This document shows positions 12,110 through 23,537 of a stretch of DNA of 64,000 nt, one piece after another (the stretch's first letter is position 1; each line of letters begins with the position of its first letter). A program made the position numbers and the translations under genes. The DNA is from Apodemus sylvaticus (taxonomy: Eukaryota > Chordata > Mammalia > Rodentia > Muridae): NCBI RefSeq assembly GCF_947179515.1, contig NC_067478.1:24854266-24918265 (forward strand), read 5' to 3'. The notes beneath the pieces were generated by a model. The model did no database searches. It was not told the DNA's origin and saw nothing but the letters and a program-made list of their open reading frames with translations.

Positions 12110-12110
12110 T

Positions 12111-12185
<75 letters not shown>

Positions 12186-12318
12186 CAGAGAGACAGAGGG
12201 ACAGAGAGACTGAGACAAAGACAAAGAGAGACAAAGATGAACAGATAAAGCTAGAGAAAAATGAGAGACACAGAGACAGAGACAGAGATAGAGATAGAAA
12301 GACAGATAAAGAGATGGG
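12110..12318. repeat. (GT)n(GA)n compound microsatellite
   Basis: GT to about 12134, then GA to about 12182, decaying into GACA/GAGA units. The minus-strand Leu/Ser-rich frame over it is an artefact. Confidence 0.95.
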
Positions 12319-12770
12319 AGAGAGCGAGTATCTCAATACTTTACTTTCCTAATTTTCAATTTGAGTTATTTTTGTAATTAGAGGGAAAAGTGAAAATGTG
12401 CAGAGTCCTCCGGAGGCACAGGTGTTGTGGATTGCAGTCTGTGGAACAGTCTCCGCCTCAAGAGCCGGGACTGGACATCTGAAATCGGTTCTGTCAGCAA
12501 ACCCTGAGGAGGGTGTGTTGTGTGCGGGCAGAGAGAGAAGCCCTTTCTGTCACTGCAGCGCTGCCCATTTTTCGGGGACACACAGGGCAAATGCAATGCA
12601 TTGCAAGAATTAGAAGCGTCAAGAATCAGGCAGCGCCCAGTGGTGTTGAATAAGCCAGAGGCAGGCTTTGGGGAATCTGGAGAAGGGTGTTCCGGTGGCC
12701 GAAAGGCCTGAACATATACAGCCTGGAGCTCTTCCTGGAGACCCTTGAGCCCTCCAGTAGCTTGCAGCGT

Positions 12771-12814
12771 GCTGCTGGGGCGCTGCTGGGGCGCTGCTAG
12801 GGCGCTGCTGGGTG
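12771..12814. repeat. Four tandem 11-bp units (GCTGCTGGGGC)
   Basis: Four consecutive copies with one substitution in the third and a variant end in the fourth. Confidence 0.9.
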
Positions 12815-12959
12815 CAGGTTCTCATTCCAAACTTGCCTTGGGGTTCCCGTGGAAACCACAATGCCACAGAGCTGCCAGCGCAGAGCGTCGCTTGATTTCG
12901 AAGCTCCTAGTCTGACCACCTAGACACACACACACGCTAATATAAATGGGTGATGCATA

Positions 12960-13350
12960 TGGGAGGGTTTGGTAGTTGAAGATGCGACATTCACTTTGGG
13001 GATCGATCGAGTAAGAGTAGGCGCGCCTATTTCTGCGCTCTTTTATGGTTCCAGCTTCCGAGTGGCAAAGGAGAAGGCGGTGCTGTTCGGTGCCGGCAGA
13101 GGGCAGCCTGTAGTCCGTGAGGCCGAACGACAGCCTCGCCAAACGTCGGCGTCGGGCTGGGTTCCAAGGACCCGACCCTGCAGAGTAGAGGTGGCCTTGG
13201 AGCTCCCAGAGCAGCGACCTTTGTCGGAGGAGCCAGACGTTGAGGCCCAAGGGCACCCTGCGAAATGTGGTTAAGCTACAGTCCTCGGACAACCCCACTC
13301 TGCGACAACCAGAGTTTGAAGGGAAAGGCACGGGGCGGGGGACTAAACGC
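12960..13350. other. CpG-rich patch with a CTCF-like site
   Basis: CpG-dense unique DNA, in a region otherwise CpG-poor, about 8 kb downstream of the Foxl2 stop. Open frames occur on both strands but overlap each other and carry no recognisable domain. Possible regulatory element; composition is the only direct evidence. Confidence 0.5.
13093..13106 (+). promoter_or_regulatory. Candidate CTCF binding site
   Basis: CCGGCAGAGGGCAG matches 13 of 14 positions of the CTCF core (CCASYAGRKGGCRS). It lies outside any SINE, in the CpG-rich patch, and would be oriented toward Foxl2. Confidence 0.4.
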
Positions 13351-16300
13351 CTCGGAAAAGAAAGCAAAGGTTCTGTATCCTAGAAATGTATGCCCCACCC
13401 CCGTGCCGCAAAGGAGTCCGAGCTTGTAGAAACCTTGTGTTAGTCTAGTGAACGCTAGGGAAAACTTCTTGGCACGTCCTTGGCAAATCCTTGGCAAGGG
13501 AGGTCAGAGGTTAATAGTGGGATGGCCCCAACATGGGTACCTGTAGCCCTGTAGCAGGAACCAGGTGATCTGCTCTGGGAGCAGAAGGACCTGGGGTTAG
13601 GATCCTAACTAGGGAGTCCAGCCTTTCTCTGGCCATTTTCTGGGTACTGAGCTAAAAGAGCTCAAAAGAACTACTCTGCTCTAGTCTCCTAGTAGCCACT
13701 GCTGTAAAATGGGCACGGTTGGCTCTTAAGTTAGGGATTCCAGACAGCAGGGCTGAATAAATTCAGTTTTCTTTGCTTCTTGGGCTTTGGCTCAACAAAG
13801 ATAATTAGGTTTATCTTTAGGGGAAACAATCTTTTCTCCATGCCTGAGTTGCTGCCTCAGAAAGCCAGGCAGGATTTGGGGTCCGTTTTTTTGTGCAAGG
13901 TCAGGGCACCACTTGAATGCACCAGAAAGCACCCTGGCAGCCTTCAGATGAGCCTGGAATTATTCTGTAATGAGCACTTGGGTCACCCAGATATGGAAGG
14001 GATCATTGCAAACGAATGAAAAAAAAAAAAAAAAAGCTGTGCTTGGTGTGGTTCATCTCCAGGGAAGCCTGTCCGAAGGGCTTGCCTGGCTGGGGTCCCT
14101 TGGAAACACCAAAATAAACCAGCTTTGGGGAGAACTAGGCAAATACACCAACGTTCAGCAGCCAGGATCCCAGGAGCTGTGGCTAATTTTCGTCTCTCTC
14201 TCAGATGGGTTGCAAAGGGGCCTTATTTGATTACTCTTGGCTCTTTTCCCCTTCTGTAAAATTGGAAAGAAGAGCATTTCCCGGGGTTCTTGTGAAAATC
14301 CCGTTTGAAAACTGTGAAAGCCTAAGAGTAAGTCATCATGGTGACTGGCAGGTAGCCAGGCCTGTTTACTACCTGTGCATTTTGCCAGCTAGACAACAGG
14401 ATAGATGCAAGAACGATTCTTTTGTGCGCACGCGCATTGACATCGTTCCTGCGTTAAATGGGCGTGCATGTTGGTCTCCGTGCAAGCATCCGAAAAGGAT
14501 GCTCGAACAAGGACACAGATACAGGACATCCTTCCATAGTCAAGCACACGCACACTGCACTTAGCAGGCCAACGCGAGGTCTATGTTTGGAGGCGGGGTG
14601 TATACATTGTTCAGCCGATCTATTTCTACCTAGCTAGGGCAATGGCTCCGGGGAAGTAGGCTCTCTTATGCGGCTCTGCCGCTCTGGGGTGCGGAAAAGG
14701 CCGGATCCGGGTCTCTAGGTCAGCGCGACTTGGCGCCACCCGGTTCCTTTATCTCTCATCTGCTGGCGGTGGGCAGCTCCAGTTTCATTGGGGACAGAGA
14801 GAGACCCTGGGCTGGTTGATGGGGGCAGGGAACCAGAGAAGAACTCAGGTCTAACCATCCTAAGGATAAAAAGTATTTGTTTCAGGGAAGATTGAATGGA
14901 GCCTTCACCCTACAAGTCTCCTTGGAGGAAGAAGAACTTGGTGACTTGGGAGAATATGTGGCTTCAGGGTCCTTTGGGGCTAAGCTTGGCTCTCCTCCTC
15001 TGTTCCTTCAAAGGGGTTCTGAGCAGCAGGGCACTTGGGTGTGTCTAGGGGACGCCAAGGCCGCTGTCACAAAAGTTACTCAAGCAGGCTTGAGTTTTGC
15101 TGAGACCCAGCGGTTAGTAGGCTAGGCTCACAGTCCCTCTCCTGCCTTCTCTGCGGAGGGTTTGGGAGGACAGAAGACACTGTCCAGACTGTTTGAAATT
15201 CAGCTGTGGGAGACAAAGAACCCGGTGGCTGCAAAGGCTAAAAACACTGTTGCCCCTGTGAGGGGCAGGTCCGCAGGGAGCACAGCTCTTCTCTGCCCAA
15301 ATCTCTAAATAGAAAATAAAAGTGCTGGTGAGAATGAGGACTCTCAGGGTAAAAGCGGCTTGGGAACACAGGCAGGCTGTGGCCCCTGTTCGGTAGATCC
15401 TGGAGGTCAGCGGCTTGGAACCGTCAACTCTCAGTACAGAGTTGAAAGGGCCATCGGGACGACCCGCTGCCCCCTCCCCCGGGATTCCACAAGGCCCTGA
15501 CCCGGCCTTTATCTCAGCGGTCAGCAGTCGCGGGGGCTTCAGGAAAGAGGACAAAGGCCCGATGTCACCACGGGCGGGGGCCCGGTTTCCTGACTCTCTG
15601 CTTGCTCACTCCAACAACCTTTAGTGGTAGTTGGGCAAGATTTTTCAAAAAGTATGTACCGAGTTTCCTTTTTTTTCTTTCTTCTAGAAGCAAACAACAA
15701 AAGTGCAAATAGCCAGTGTCCCTTCCCCCTAGTCCACAGGGGTGAGCATTTCCTGGGACCCTGAACTTTTGCTTGCCTGCCCAAACAAGGCTCGCTTTAC
15801 ACAGTTGGGAATCCAGGGAAAGGCGCTGCTTTGCTCGACGTGCTGGTAGTATTACCAAAGACAGTTAATCAGGCTGTGGTCTTCCTGGTCCGAGTGCTCC
15901 TGCCCTGCTGCGGGCTTTCGGGCCCCCTGCAGAATTCCTTCCCTCGCCTTCCCGTGCGGACTACCTTAGGCTCAGACCGGCCTGCCAAATCATTCGTTCT
16001 CCTATCTCCAAAGTATGTGCAGGGCTCGCTGGAGAGTCTCAGCCCAAGCAGGGGCGTATGAGCTTGTATGTATCCATGGAGGCCAGCACCTGTTTTTGCT
16101 GTTGTTGCTGTTGTTGTTTTGTATGTTTCATTTTTCTGTTTTTGTTTTCCCCAGCAGCTGGTCTTGCACTATCCTTCGGCTCTCCCCACCCCCCACAACC
16201 CCGCGTCTGCCCAAGACTCTCGGTTTACCCCCGATCCTGCGATTGCCCGACCCCAATCTCAGCGGGATTTCCCTGATTCTCAACAAAGGTCCAGGCTAAC

Positions 16301-16364
16301 AAGCGCTCCCCCCCCCCCCACCTCCAATCTTTCACATGACAATGACCACCTTCTGCTCTTCTAG
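13351..16364. other. Unique non-coding flank
   Basis: Includes a weak MIR-like segment around 13570-13735, an A-run at 14019-14036, GCT-rich simple sequence at 16095-16120 and a C-run near 16310-16319. No gene is supportable despite several open frames on both strands. Confidence 0.5.
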
Positions 16365-17200
16365 TAAAAAAAAAAAAAAAAAGGTAAAGAAAACTGCAAA
16401 TATTCATGAACCAGTGAGGAGGGAGACCTATAGTGGGAAAAGTGTCTTTCTCAGAGAAAACTTCGAATATCTGAGAAAATGGTCTTGGAGGAAGAAATAG
16501 GGAGATTTCCTGGGTAAGTCCAAGAGTGCATCTGTGTGTCCTCAGGGTCAAGTGTTCACCGCCATCCGTCTCTCATTCCCGATGTAAGGCAGACACCATC
16601 AGCTGCGCCTGGACCCCAGTGGGTTCCGGGGGTGTTCGCGGTGGCCTGGCAATCACAGCTGATGGGACCCTCCGGCACTAAGACCACAGGCTGAGTTTTT
16701 CTCTTCCTCCCTTCTTCCAGGAATGGGGAACTGACTAACAATACAACTAGGTATTTTGAATTGGAATATTTAATGACTGTAATCACTGGTAGATTCATTA
16801 TCTCTGTCCTAAGAAATGAGAAAACAGAAATCTGGAATCAATATTTTGCCAAGGTTAGACTTATCAGAAGAGGACTCTGGGCTTCCATGGTGGCTTCTTC
16901 CCCGAGGACAGGCTCCTACTTGTGTCATCCTGCCTGAGCGAGCCACCTCTCTGGGGTGACATGGGCTCGGACAGTTTCATCTCAAGCCAGAGCCTGGGCC
17001 ACAAAGCAGCACACTTCCTGTGAACGGTCTGCCTAAACTGGCACCCAGGGCTGCCAAGTGGCTGGTACTCTCACCTCTCAGGTCTCCTCTGACGATTTCT
17101 GAGGCTGGTGATCTGTGGCTGACAACTTCAGTGGTCAGATCTTCAACCACGCAATTGTGTGAGTTTGGTTCCCAGAGTCCCGGATCTTTGCCCCTAGTCC

Positions 17201-17274
<74 letters not shown>

Positions 17275-19320
17275 CTGGCTCCTGATTCCAACCATTCCTA
17301 CAAGTCTCATGGGCTAAGGAGTTGCCACACAGTAGTAACACAGCCAAAAGAACACAGTTAAGTACTATTTAAATAAAGTGGGGACACTTTGGAAATCTTT
17401 AGCTTGACCAAATCACTTCCAGGCTTTGGGACTCCTTTCTTGTGACAAGAATTTAAGTCAGCAGTTGGAAAGCTGCAGGCCTTCACCCAGGTCCGCCCCC
17501 TAACCCCAAGCCCATCAGAAGATGGCTACCTGGCTTTGTGAAGCCTGGATTTGCCCCCCCAGTTTTTGCCTACCACCAGAGGGCTCTCTCTACGTGGCTA
17601 CTTTCTCTTGCTTGCAAAAGACAATGCAAAGACTGAATACAATCCCTCAGTATATCTCTTGTATTGGCAAAAATGTTTCCCTAGTCCCATTAGAGAATTG
17701 GACTTCCCACCACCAACCCACTTACTTTAGGTTTTTAAGTGAATACAAAGGTCACTATAAGAATTTGAACATAGAAGAACATGTCGCATTCTGTCAGTAT
17801 CTAGGGATGTTTCTACGCATGAAGAACCCCCCCGCTACGCATACCATTCAGTACCATGCTTCATAACTCACTACCTGTATCCTTCAGAAATTGGTAGGAC
17901 ATTTGTATCCAACTCTATTTATGTTGCCTTTATAGAACACACTACAAACATATTTGCACATACCCACATGGGCTGCCAGCTATCCAAGCCAGACCGTGTA
18001 TACGAAGGCACAATTGTTCTGCACCAGGAACTCTCTTGAATACTTTTGCTCTCACTCAGGGAATTATCTGAATTTGTCAGATTCTCTAACAAATTCAAGA
18101 GTGCAAGGGTGCGGGGGCGGGGAGAAAGGAGAGAAAGGAAATTTGAGACACGGAAGGTCTGTTATTGTGCCCAACTAGGGAAAAGGACCAAACTTTAGCG
18201 CTTTGCAGAACCCCTTAGGGCTGGAATTAGAGACAGATGTCTTTCTGGAGACATCCGTGGGGAAGTGGCTCCCTTCTCTTTCCTCCTCTGACCACTGTGT
18301 AGACTTGGGAAAGCCCCCGCGACTCCTTCATCTAATTTTCCTCACTGGGCAAAGCCTTTGCCATCCCAGCTGTGGGTGCCTCTTGCTGGTTCGTTCTTGG
18401 GTGCAGAGAGACATCCTCCAGTGTGGGCCCTGTCCCCCTTATCCATTTTACTGGAGTTGGGCAATGATCTGCCCACCGAGAGAGCACTACCTCCGAAGCT
18501 GTCCTCCTGTTTTCTACTCTGGATAGCAGTTCTTGGGGGTGCTGACAGCTGGTCCCAGAACAGGGAGCCTTCATCAGATGAAGGGAAGGGTGCGCATTCT
18601 TTGTTATCCCTCAGCAAGCCAGAAATGCACACCCAGAGCACAGCTGTGTAGATCAGTGCAAGGCATGAATGCAACACGTACTGGGTCCTGGTAAGCACTC
18701 CCTAATATTAGTCATATGGTTAGTACAATCTCCTAAATATATGTCATCCACCCTCCCTGCAGGTGAATGACAGATACACAGCTTCTACCTATCACCATTA
18801 AATAACAGACACTAGAAATGCTCACACCAGGCATAGACTACACAGCATTTGAGACATCGGGATACAGAAGCACCCTTGGGCCTGAGGGAATCCATAGCAT
18901 CTCCTCTACACCGTAGCTTCCTTCTGAGATCTTTGAGGGGGTGGGGAGGAGAGTGCATTCTGAGCAGGACTGGTTTCCCTCGATCCCACGAACAAACAAT
19001 CTAAATATCACCCTGACATTCCTAAGGTTAGACTTTCAGTTAGCTGAAATGAGGACTCCAGAGGTCCATTCCCCCAAGTTTTCAGCGACTCCCAGCTCAT
19101 TCCTCTGGACCTGTCTCTTATCCAGGGAGGGAGAAAGGCAGGTGACCCCGATGCATGGCGAGGCACAGGATCTAAGTCCTGTTGCAGGAGCGCCCAGCCA
19201 CTGCGGGGAGGTCCAATATCTGTCACCCCATGGAAAACTGAAGGCACCTCCAGTCAACCAGGAGATTTCATCTGCAACCAGGTCAAACACCTTTTGTGTC
19301 TTCATGAGAGCACGGGGGCC
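16365..19320. other. Unique non-coding flank 3' of Foxl2
   Basis: Apart from an A-run (16366-16382) and the compound microsatellite at 17202-17271, the sequence is largely free of young SINEs, unlike the rest of the window. That is compatible with conserved regulatory DNA next to a developmental gene, but I see no specific element. Confidence 0.45.
17202..17271. repeat. (GT)n(GA)n compound microsatellite
   Basis: About 20 GT units followed by about 15 GA units. Confidence 0.95.
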
Positions 19321-19939
19321 TTAATTCTTTATTTGGTGAGCTCAGTAACGAGAAAGCAAAAGCTCACCCCCTAGCACATTGTGCACCAACCCTTCCCCAA
19401 AGCACCGTGTTTCCTACACGTATTTCAAGATAAATGAGTGTCAACTGTTAAAAACAACGGGATGACAAATCACCTACTACACCATAGAAAAGCCTGCAGC
19501 TTCCAGGGTGTTTATGAAATCGGGATTTTTATATTAAAAAAACAAATTGTTACGTATTTTTGACAAAAAGAATTAATTCTTAGAAGTATGAGGATAGTAA
19601 CGAAAACACAGCGCGCACACCCAGTACAATTATGTAAGAGACAAAATATAAACTTACATGGACGCAAAAATAGAACAAACCTTGCCTACAGTAGCCTCTA
19701 GCGGGTATCCTTGCCGGTGTGAAACAGCCGCACAGACGAGCGATGACACAGAAAAACAAACAATCTCCCGAAAAACAAAGCGGCAGCAGCAGCCCAAAGC
19801 GCCTGCCACCCGGGCTGTCCTCAATTCCTGTTTGTGTCACTTTTTAAAAGAACACAATTTTGCTTGAAAGACGAGCTCTTTTAGCAAGCTAGCTGCTTAA
19901 CTGAGGCGTAAAAGAAACAATGTAAGTCCGTGTTAAAAG

Positions 19940-21305
19940 AAAAAAGAAAACAAAAAAATTTATTTGGGAATTGACAAGGGACGCCCCGCACACACATACA
20001 AACACAACAAAAGTGCTCTAGTTCCCTCTAGAAAATTTGGTCCCCGAAAGACATTACTCAACCACCAGGTCACAGGATTTCGGGCCAGCCGGCTGGGACT
20101 ACAACCCGTGTGGGCCGGCTGTGACAAGTTTCACATTTCTCTTTCCAAAGGTGGAAGAAACAAGACATTGGAAAAACAAAAACCAGGGACGGGAGTGTCA
20201 ATCCGGGCGGTGTGTGCCAGCGAGGCAGCGATCTCTCCTGCATCCGGGACTAGACTTGGAAGATCCGGGGAAATTTGTTTTCAGTTTAATTTTTTAAATA
20301 GAAAAGAAAACTCCCAATTTGTAGTGGAAACCTTCTTTTAGTTAGTTATTTTCTCCCGCCTCTGAACACAGCCTAATGAAGTCACCACTGGAATTCTTAC
20401 ACAAATCTTCCAGCAGGGACCATGAAGAAAACTAAAACTTTTGATTTTGTTGTTTGGTTTTTAGCAAACTCCAAGGCCATAACATTTCGCCGTTTTTCCC
20501 CCCATGAATGTTTTATTCACTCCCTCTATTTTTTTCTTTTAAAAGTATTTTCTAATATCTTCAAAAGCCTCCCCAATCTTTTTTTTTATAAAGACCTGGC
20601 CTGGGGGTGCCCGAAGCGGTGCTCTGCGGAGCGGAGGCACCAAGGCCTCTCGAGGCGCGGGCGATGAGAACCGGGCTACAGGCCACGGAACGAGGACGTC
20701 CCTGCTCCAGCCTGGGGCTCAATTCCCGCCCCGCCCAGTGGGCCCCTCTGCAAGCGGCTTCTGATCAGTTCCAGGAGGGATCGCAGAGCGACCGGACTCG
20801 TTCTTTCCGTTCTCCGGCAGTGTGGGTCCAGCTACCCCAGCAGCCTAGTGCAGATTCTAGCCGCAGACAGTAGTCGGGGCGGGGAGGAAAAAAAAATGAG
20901 CTTGAGTCCACCGACCTGGAAGAGAAGGCCAAGAGGTAAGTCGCGCCTCGGACACTTCGACCACACATCTGCCGAGGACTCACTCGCTGCGGTGACTCTG
21001 GGACTCCAGGAGGAGAGGAGGCCCGTGGAAAGCACGGAGGGGGGCGGCCTCGGGCCAGCAACGCGCGAAGGCGGAGGCCGCGGCGGGGAAGAGCACCGGA
21101 GGAGCAGCGGAGGCGACAAAGCGGGAGTCGCAGGAGCGGGGCGGACCGAGGAGGCGCAGACGGCTCGAGAGGCGCAGACGGCTGCATCTAGAGGCTGTCC
21201 CGGAGTGAGCGCCGTCCGGCTGGCTGCTGTGGCTGCGACCGGAGCTCGGCTCCTCCACCCCCGAGGGGTGGGAGTGGGGGAAACCGCGCCCGCGCGCTGT
21301 GGCAC
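19940..21305 (-). other. Foxl2: Foxl2 3' untranslated region (inferred extent)
   Basis: Transcribed sequence downstream of the Foxl2 stop codon. The end is set by the AATAAA at 19964-19959, which gives a 3' UTR of about 1.36 kb, close to what I recall for the human mRNA. Weaker alternatives farther on are AATATA at 19535-19530 and AATAAA at 19333-19328, so a longer form of up to about 2 kb is possible. The proximal 300 bp lie inside the CpG island; the distal part is AT-rich. Confidence 0.6.
19959..19964 (-). terminator. Foxl2: Polyadenylation signal AATAAA for Foxl2
   Basis: A canonical hexamer on the minus strand, 1.34 kb past the stop, followed downstream by T-rich sequence suitable as the downstream element. 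Usage is inferred. Confidence 0.55.
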
Positions 21306-22436
21306 TCAGAGATCCAGGCGAGAATGCAGCGCGCCCGTCTTGCTGTCGTGGTCCCAGTACGAGCAATGCATCATGGCGAGCTCGGGTTGCCGGGCGCAGG
21401 CGAACTGTAGGCCGGGCGCGCTCGTGGGCGCGGGGGCCGGGGGCGCGGCGGTGGCCGGGCTGGCGGGGCTGAGCTGACCCGGGGGAGGCGCGGCAGCCCC
21501 GTGGTGTGGCGGGGCTGGCGGGGGCGCGGCGGCCGCGTGCAGATGGTGTGCGTGAGGGTGCGGGTGGGGGTGCGGCGGCGGCGGAGGCGGCGGCGGGGGC
21601 GCGGCGGGAGGGCCTCCCAGGCCGTTGTAGGAGTTCACGACGCCCGGAGGCAGCGCCATGCTCTGCACGCGCGAGTACGGCCCGTAGGAGGCGGCGGGGC
21701 CCGCCAGCCCCTTGACCACCGCGGCTGCACCGGGGCTGCCCGGGCCGGCGGCTGCGGCGGCTGCAGCGGCGGCTGCCGCGGCCGCCGCCATCTGGCAGGA
21801 GGCGTAGGGCATGGGCGAGGGCGGCTGCGGCAGGGGCCAGGAGTTGTTGAGGAACCCCGATTGCAGGTACTTGGGTGGCGCCAGGTAACCGTAGCCATCG
21901 GCCCCCGCGCCCGGCACGCCGCAGCCTCCCGCCGCGCCTCCGCTCCCGAAGAGCCCCTTGCCCGGCTGGAAGTGAGCGGGCGGCGGCCGGAAGGGCCGCT
22001 TCATGCGGCGGCGGCGCCGGTAGTTGCCCTTCTCGAACATGTCCTCGCAGGCCGGGTCGAGCGTCCAGTAGTTGCCCTTGCGCTCGCCGCCGCCCTCGCG
22101 CGGCACCTTGATGAAACACTCGTTGAGGCTGAGGTTGTGGCGGATGCTATTTTGCCAGCCCTTCTTGTTCTTCTCGTAGAACGGGAACTTGGCGATGATG
22201 TACTGGTAGATGCCGGACAGGGTGAGCCTCTTCTCGGCGCTCTCGCGGATCGCCATGGCGATGAGCGCCACGTACGAGTACGGGGGCTTCTGCGCGGGGT
22301 CCGGCTTCTCCGGTGCTGTCCCGCCGCCCTTGCCGGGACTTGGCGGCGACGCCTCGGCCTCTTTGACTGCGCGCCCGCTCTCCGGGGCCAGCAGGGTCCC
22401 CGCCGTGTCTTCGGGCTCGGGATAGCTGGCCATCAT
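21306..22436 (-). CDS. Foxl2: Forkhead box protein L2, complete single-exon CDS (376 aa)
   Basis: A nuclear winged-helix transcription factor that maintains ovarian granulosa cell identity and controls eyelid development. In humans, loss causes BPES. Visible features: PPYSYVALIAMAI at residues 51-63 opens the forkhead domain; the recognition-helix block NSIRHNLSLNECF is at 96-108; GNYWTLDP is at 121-128; Cys130 is the equivalent of human Cys134, the residue altered in adult granulosa cell tumours. A basic RRRRRMKRPFR stretch (140-150) is NLS-like. Residues 217-230 form a 14-alanine tract, the normal human length, then come a 9-proline tract and a His-Pro run; the C-terminus is GALHSRLDL. The start is ATGATGGCC; the first ATG gives a human-like MMASYPEPED terminus. 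No intron is needed. The length equals the human protein because a shorter Gly tract is offset by a longer Pro tract. Confidence 0.98.
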   Translation of the reverse strand: MMASYPEPEDTAGTLLAPESGRAVKEAEASPPSPGKGGGTAPEKPDPAQKPPYSYVALIAMAIRESAEKRLTLSGIYQYIIAKFPFYEKNKKGWQNSIRHNLSLNECFIKVPREGGGERKGNYWTLDPACEDMFEKGNYRRRRRMKRPFRPPPAHFQPGKGLFGSGGAAGGCGVPGAGADGYGYLAPPKYLQSGFLNNSWPLPQPPSPMPYASCQMAAAAAAAAAAAAAAGPGSPGAAAVVKGLAGPAASYGPYSRVQSMALPPGVVNSYNGLGGPPAAPPPPPPPPPHPHPHPHAHHLHAAAAPPPAPPHHGAAAPPPGQLSPASPATAAPPAPAPTSAPGLQFACARQPELAMMHCSYWDHDSKTGALHSRLDL

Positions 22437-23000
22437 GACAAAAGCTGGTTCTCCGCCGCCGGGCAGCCCGGGGGGGGGGGGTGCTGTGCTCTCCCGGCGC
22501 AGGCTCGCCTTGCAGGCGGGGTGCAGGAGTGTGCGCTCGCCGCTGAGCCTCTAACTTCTGCAGGCTGCGGGGACCGGAGGCCTCGCGCGGCGCTCGCTCT
22601 CTTCTCTTTTCCCCCCCCCCCCCCCCGGGGAGCGGTCGGCAGGAGTGGAAGTCAGCCTCTGGCCATCGGGAGTCTGCCCAACAGCGAGGGGCTCCGGCCC
22701 CGCCGCCCCTCCCCGCCCAAGCCAGTCCCCGCCTCGGTGGGTTTTCTTGGCTGAGCTCTCCCCTCCCCCCACCGCCCGGTTTCCCGAGGCACGACCCGCG
22801 TCTGTGGCGCAGCCACCTCCTGGAGCCCCTAGCACGCCAGGAGCCTCGCTCCGTTCTGATTCGTATGGGCTCCGCCGAGTTCCGCTTGCGTCAGGGGCCT
22901 TCGCCCCTATAGCGGGGCAGCCAACAGCGCACGGGCGAGTTCATCTCTAAGTCTCCTTTTTTAAACGACCGGCAGAACTTGGACCGGCCTTCCCCGGCCT
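22437..23000 (-). promoter_or_regulatory. Foxl2: Foxl2 5' UTR and TATA-less CpG-island promoter
   Basis: Sequence upstream of the ATG is GC-rich with no TATA or CCAAT box in a sensible position, typical of a dispersed CpG promoter. By analogy with the human mRNA the start should lie roughly at 22650-22800; this is inference. A run of 16 G on the transcribed-sense strand (22626-22611) and one of 10 C (22471-22480 region) would lie in or near the 5' UTR. The same interval probably drives the divergent plus-strand transcript. Confidence 0.6.
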
Positions 23001-23537
23001 CCGGAACCTCAGGAGCCCCGCCGACAGAGAGGCTCACGCTTTCACAAGTCCTTGAAAATCTGCGGGTGCTTGCTTCGCTGAAAGGCCTGGTTGGGGCTAG
23101 CTGCTCCCAGCCAGTGCCCCGGGAACACTGACCCCAGCGAGGAGAGGTGATCCAAGCCTCCTGGCCGCTTTCAGGTGAAAGAAAACAAACCCCTTTGCTC
23201 TGTGCCTCGGGCTGTGCTGGGGCTAGACTTCTAGCTTTGAGGCTTAGGGAGGGGCGAGATGGTGAGGGGGCCGGACCGGGGTGGAGTGGCTGAACTTTGC
23301 GGCAGCTGGAGGTAAACCAGCTCAGAGCTCGTGTCACGGAAGGCAGAAGCTTCGGCCTGCTCTGTCCCTCGAGCTCTCTGGGCCTGATTGAGGCTGGGGA
23401 GAGGATCGCTGGGAAGAGGCGCCCAGGAGTACCGCTCGTTTAGCATCGCTAGCATCGGACGCTTCGCTTCTCTGTGCTGCAGTGGATGGAGGGACCAGCT
23501 TTCTCCTTGGAATTCGCCTTGCAATCCCGCACTTTGG
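22950..23537 (+). ncRNA. Candidate exon 1 of the divergent Foxl2os / FOXL2NB-like transcript
   Basis: Divergent to Foxl2 on the plus strand, as expected for mouse Foxl2os (annotated non-coding, as I recall) and human FOXL2NB (annotated coding). The 3' end is set by a strong donor, TTTGG|GTGAGT, at 23537/23538. The 5' end is not determined; 22950 is only a placeholder in the CpG island. An alternative donor CAG|GTATGC lies at about 23714. The three frames ending at this donor are open for 29 to 50 codons, but only one has an ATG (23486). Confidence 0.4.

Larger units (their letters stand above)
20600..23300. other. Large CpG island spanning Foxl2
   Basis: CpG density rises sharply at about 20.6 kb, peaks across the coding exon (20.97-22.56 kb) and falls off by about 23.3 kb. 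The island covers the proximal 3' UTR, all of the coding exon, the 5' UTR and the presumptive bidirectional promoter. The very high GC content removes stop codons from the other frames, which explains the long antisense and shifted open frames here. Confidence 0.85.

Noticed and set aside
12043..12336. Ser/Leu-rich 97-codon minus-strand frame
   Set aside because: Covers a GT/GA microsatellite.
20848..21477. 209-codon plus-strand open frame with a strong splice donor (AAGAG|GTAAGT) at 20935/20936
   Set aside because: Antisense to the Foxl2 3' UTR and C-terminus in a CpG island, with no recognisable protein. The donor is good but I found no convincing partner exon.
21501..22754. 417-codon plus-strand open frame antisense to Foxl2
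   Set aside because: It begins at GTG, lies entirely opposite the GC-rich Foxl2 exon and is Arg/Gly-rich throughout. It reflects loss of stops in high-GC DNA, not a gene.
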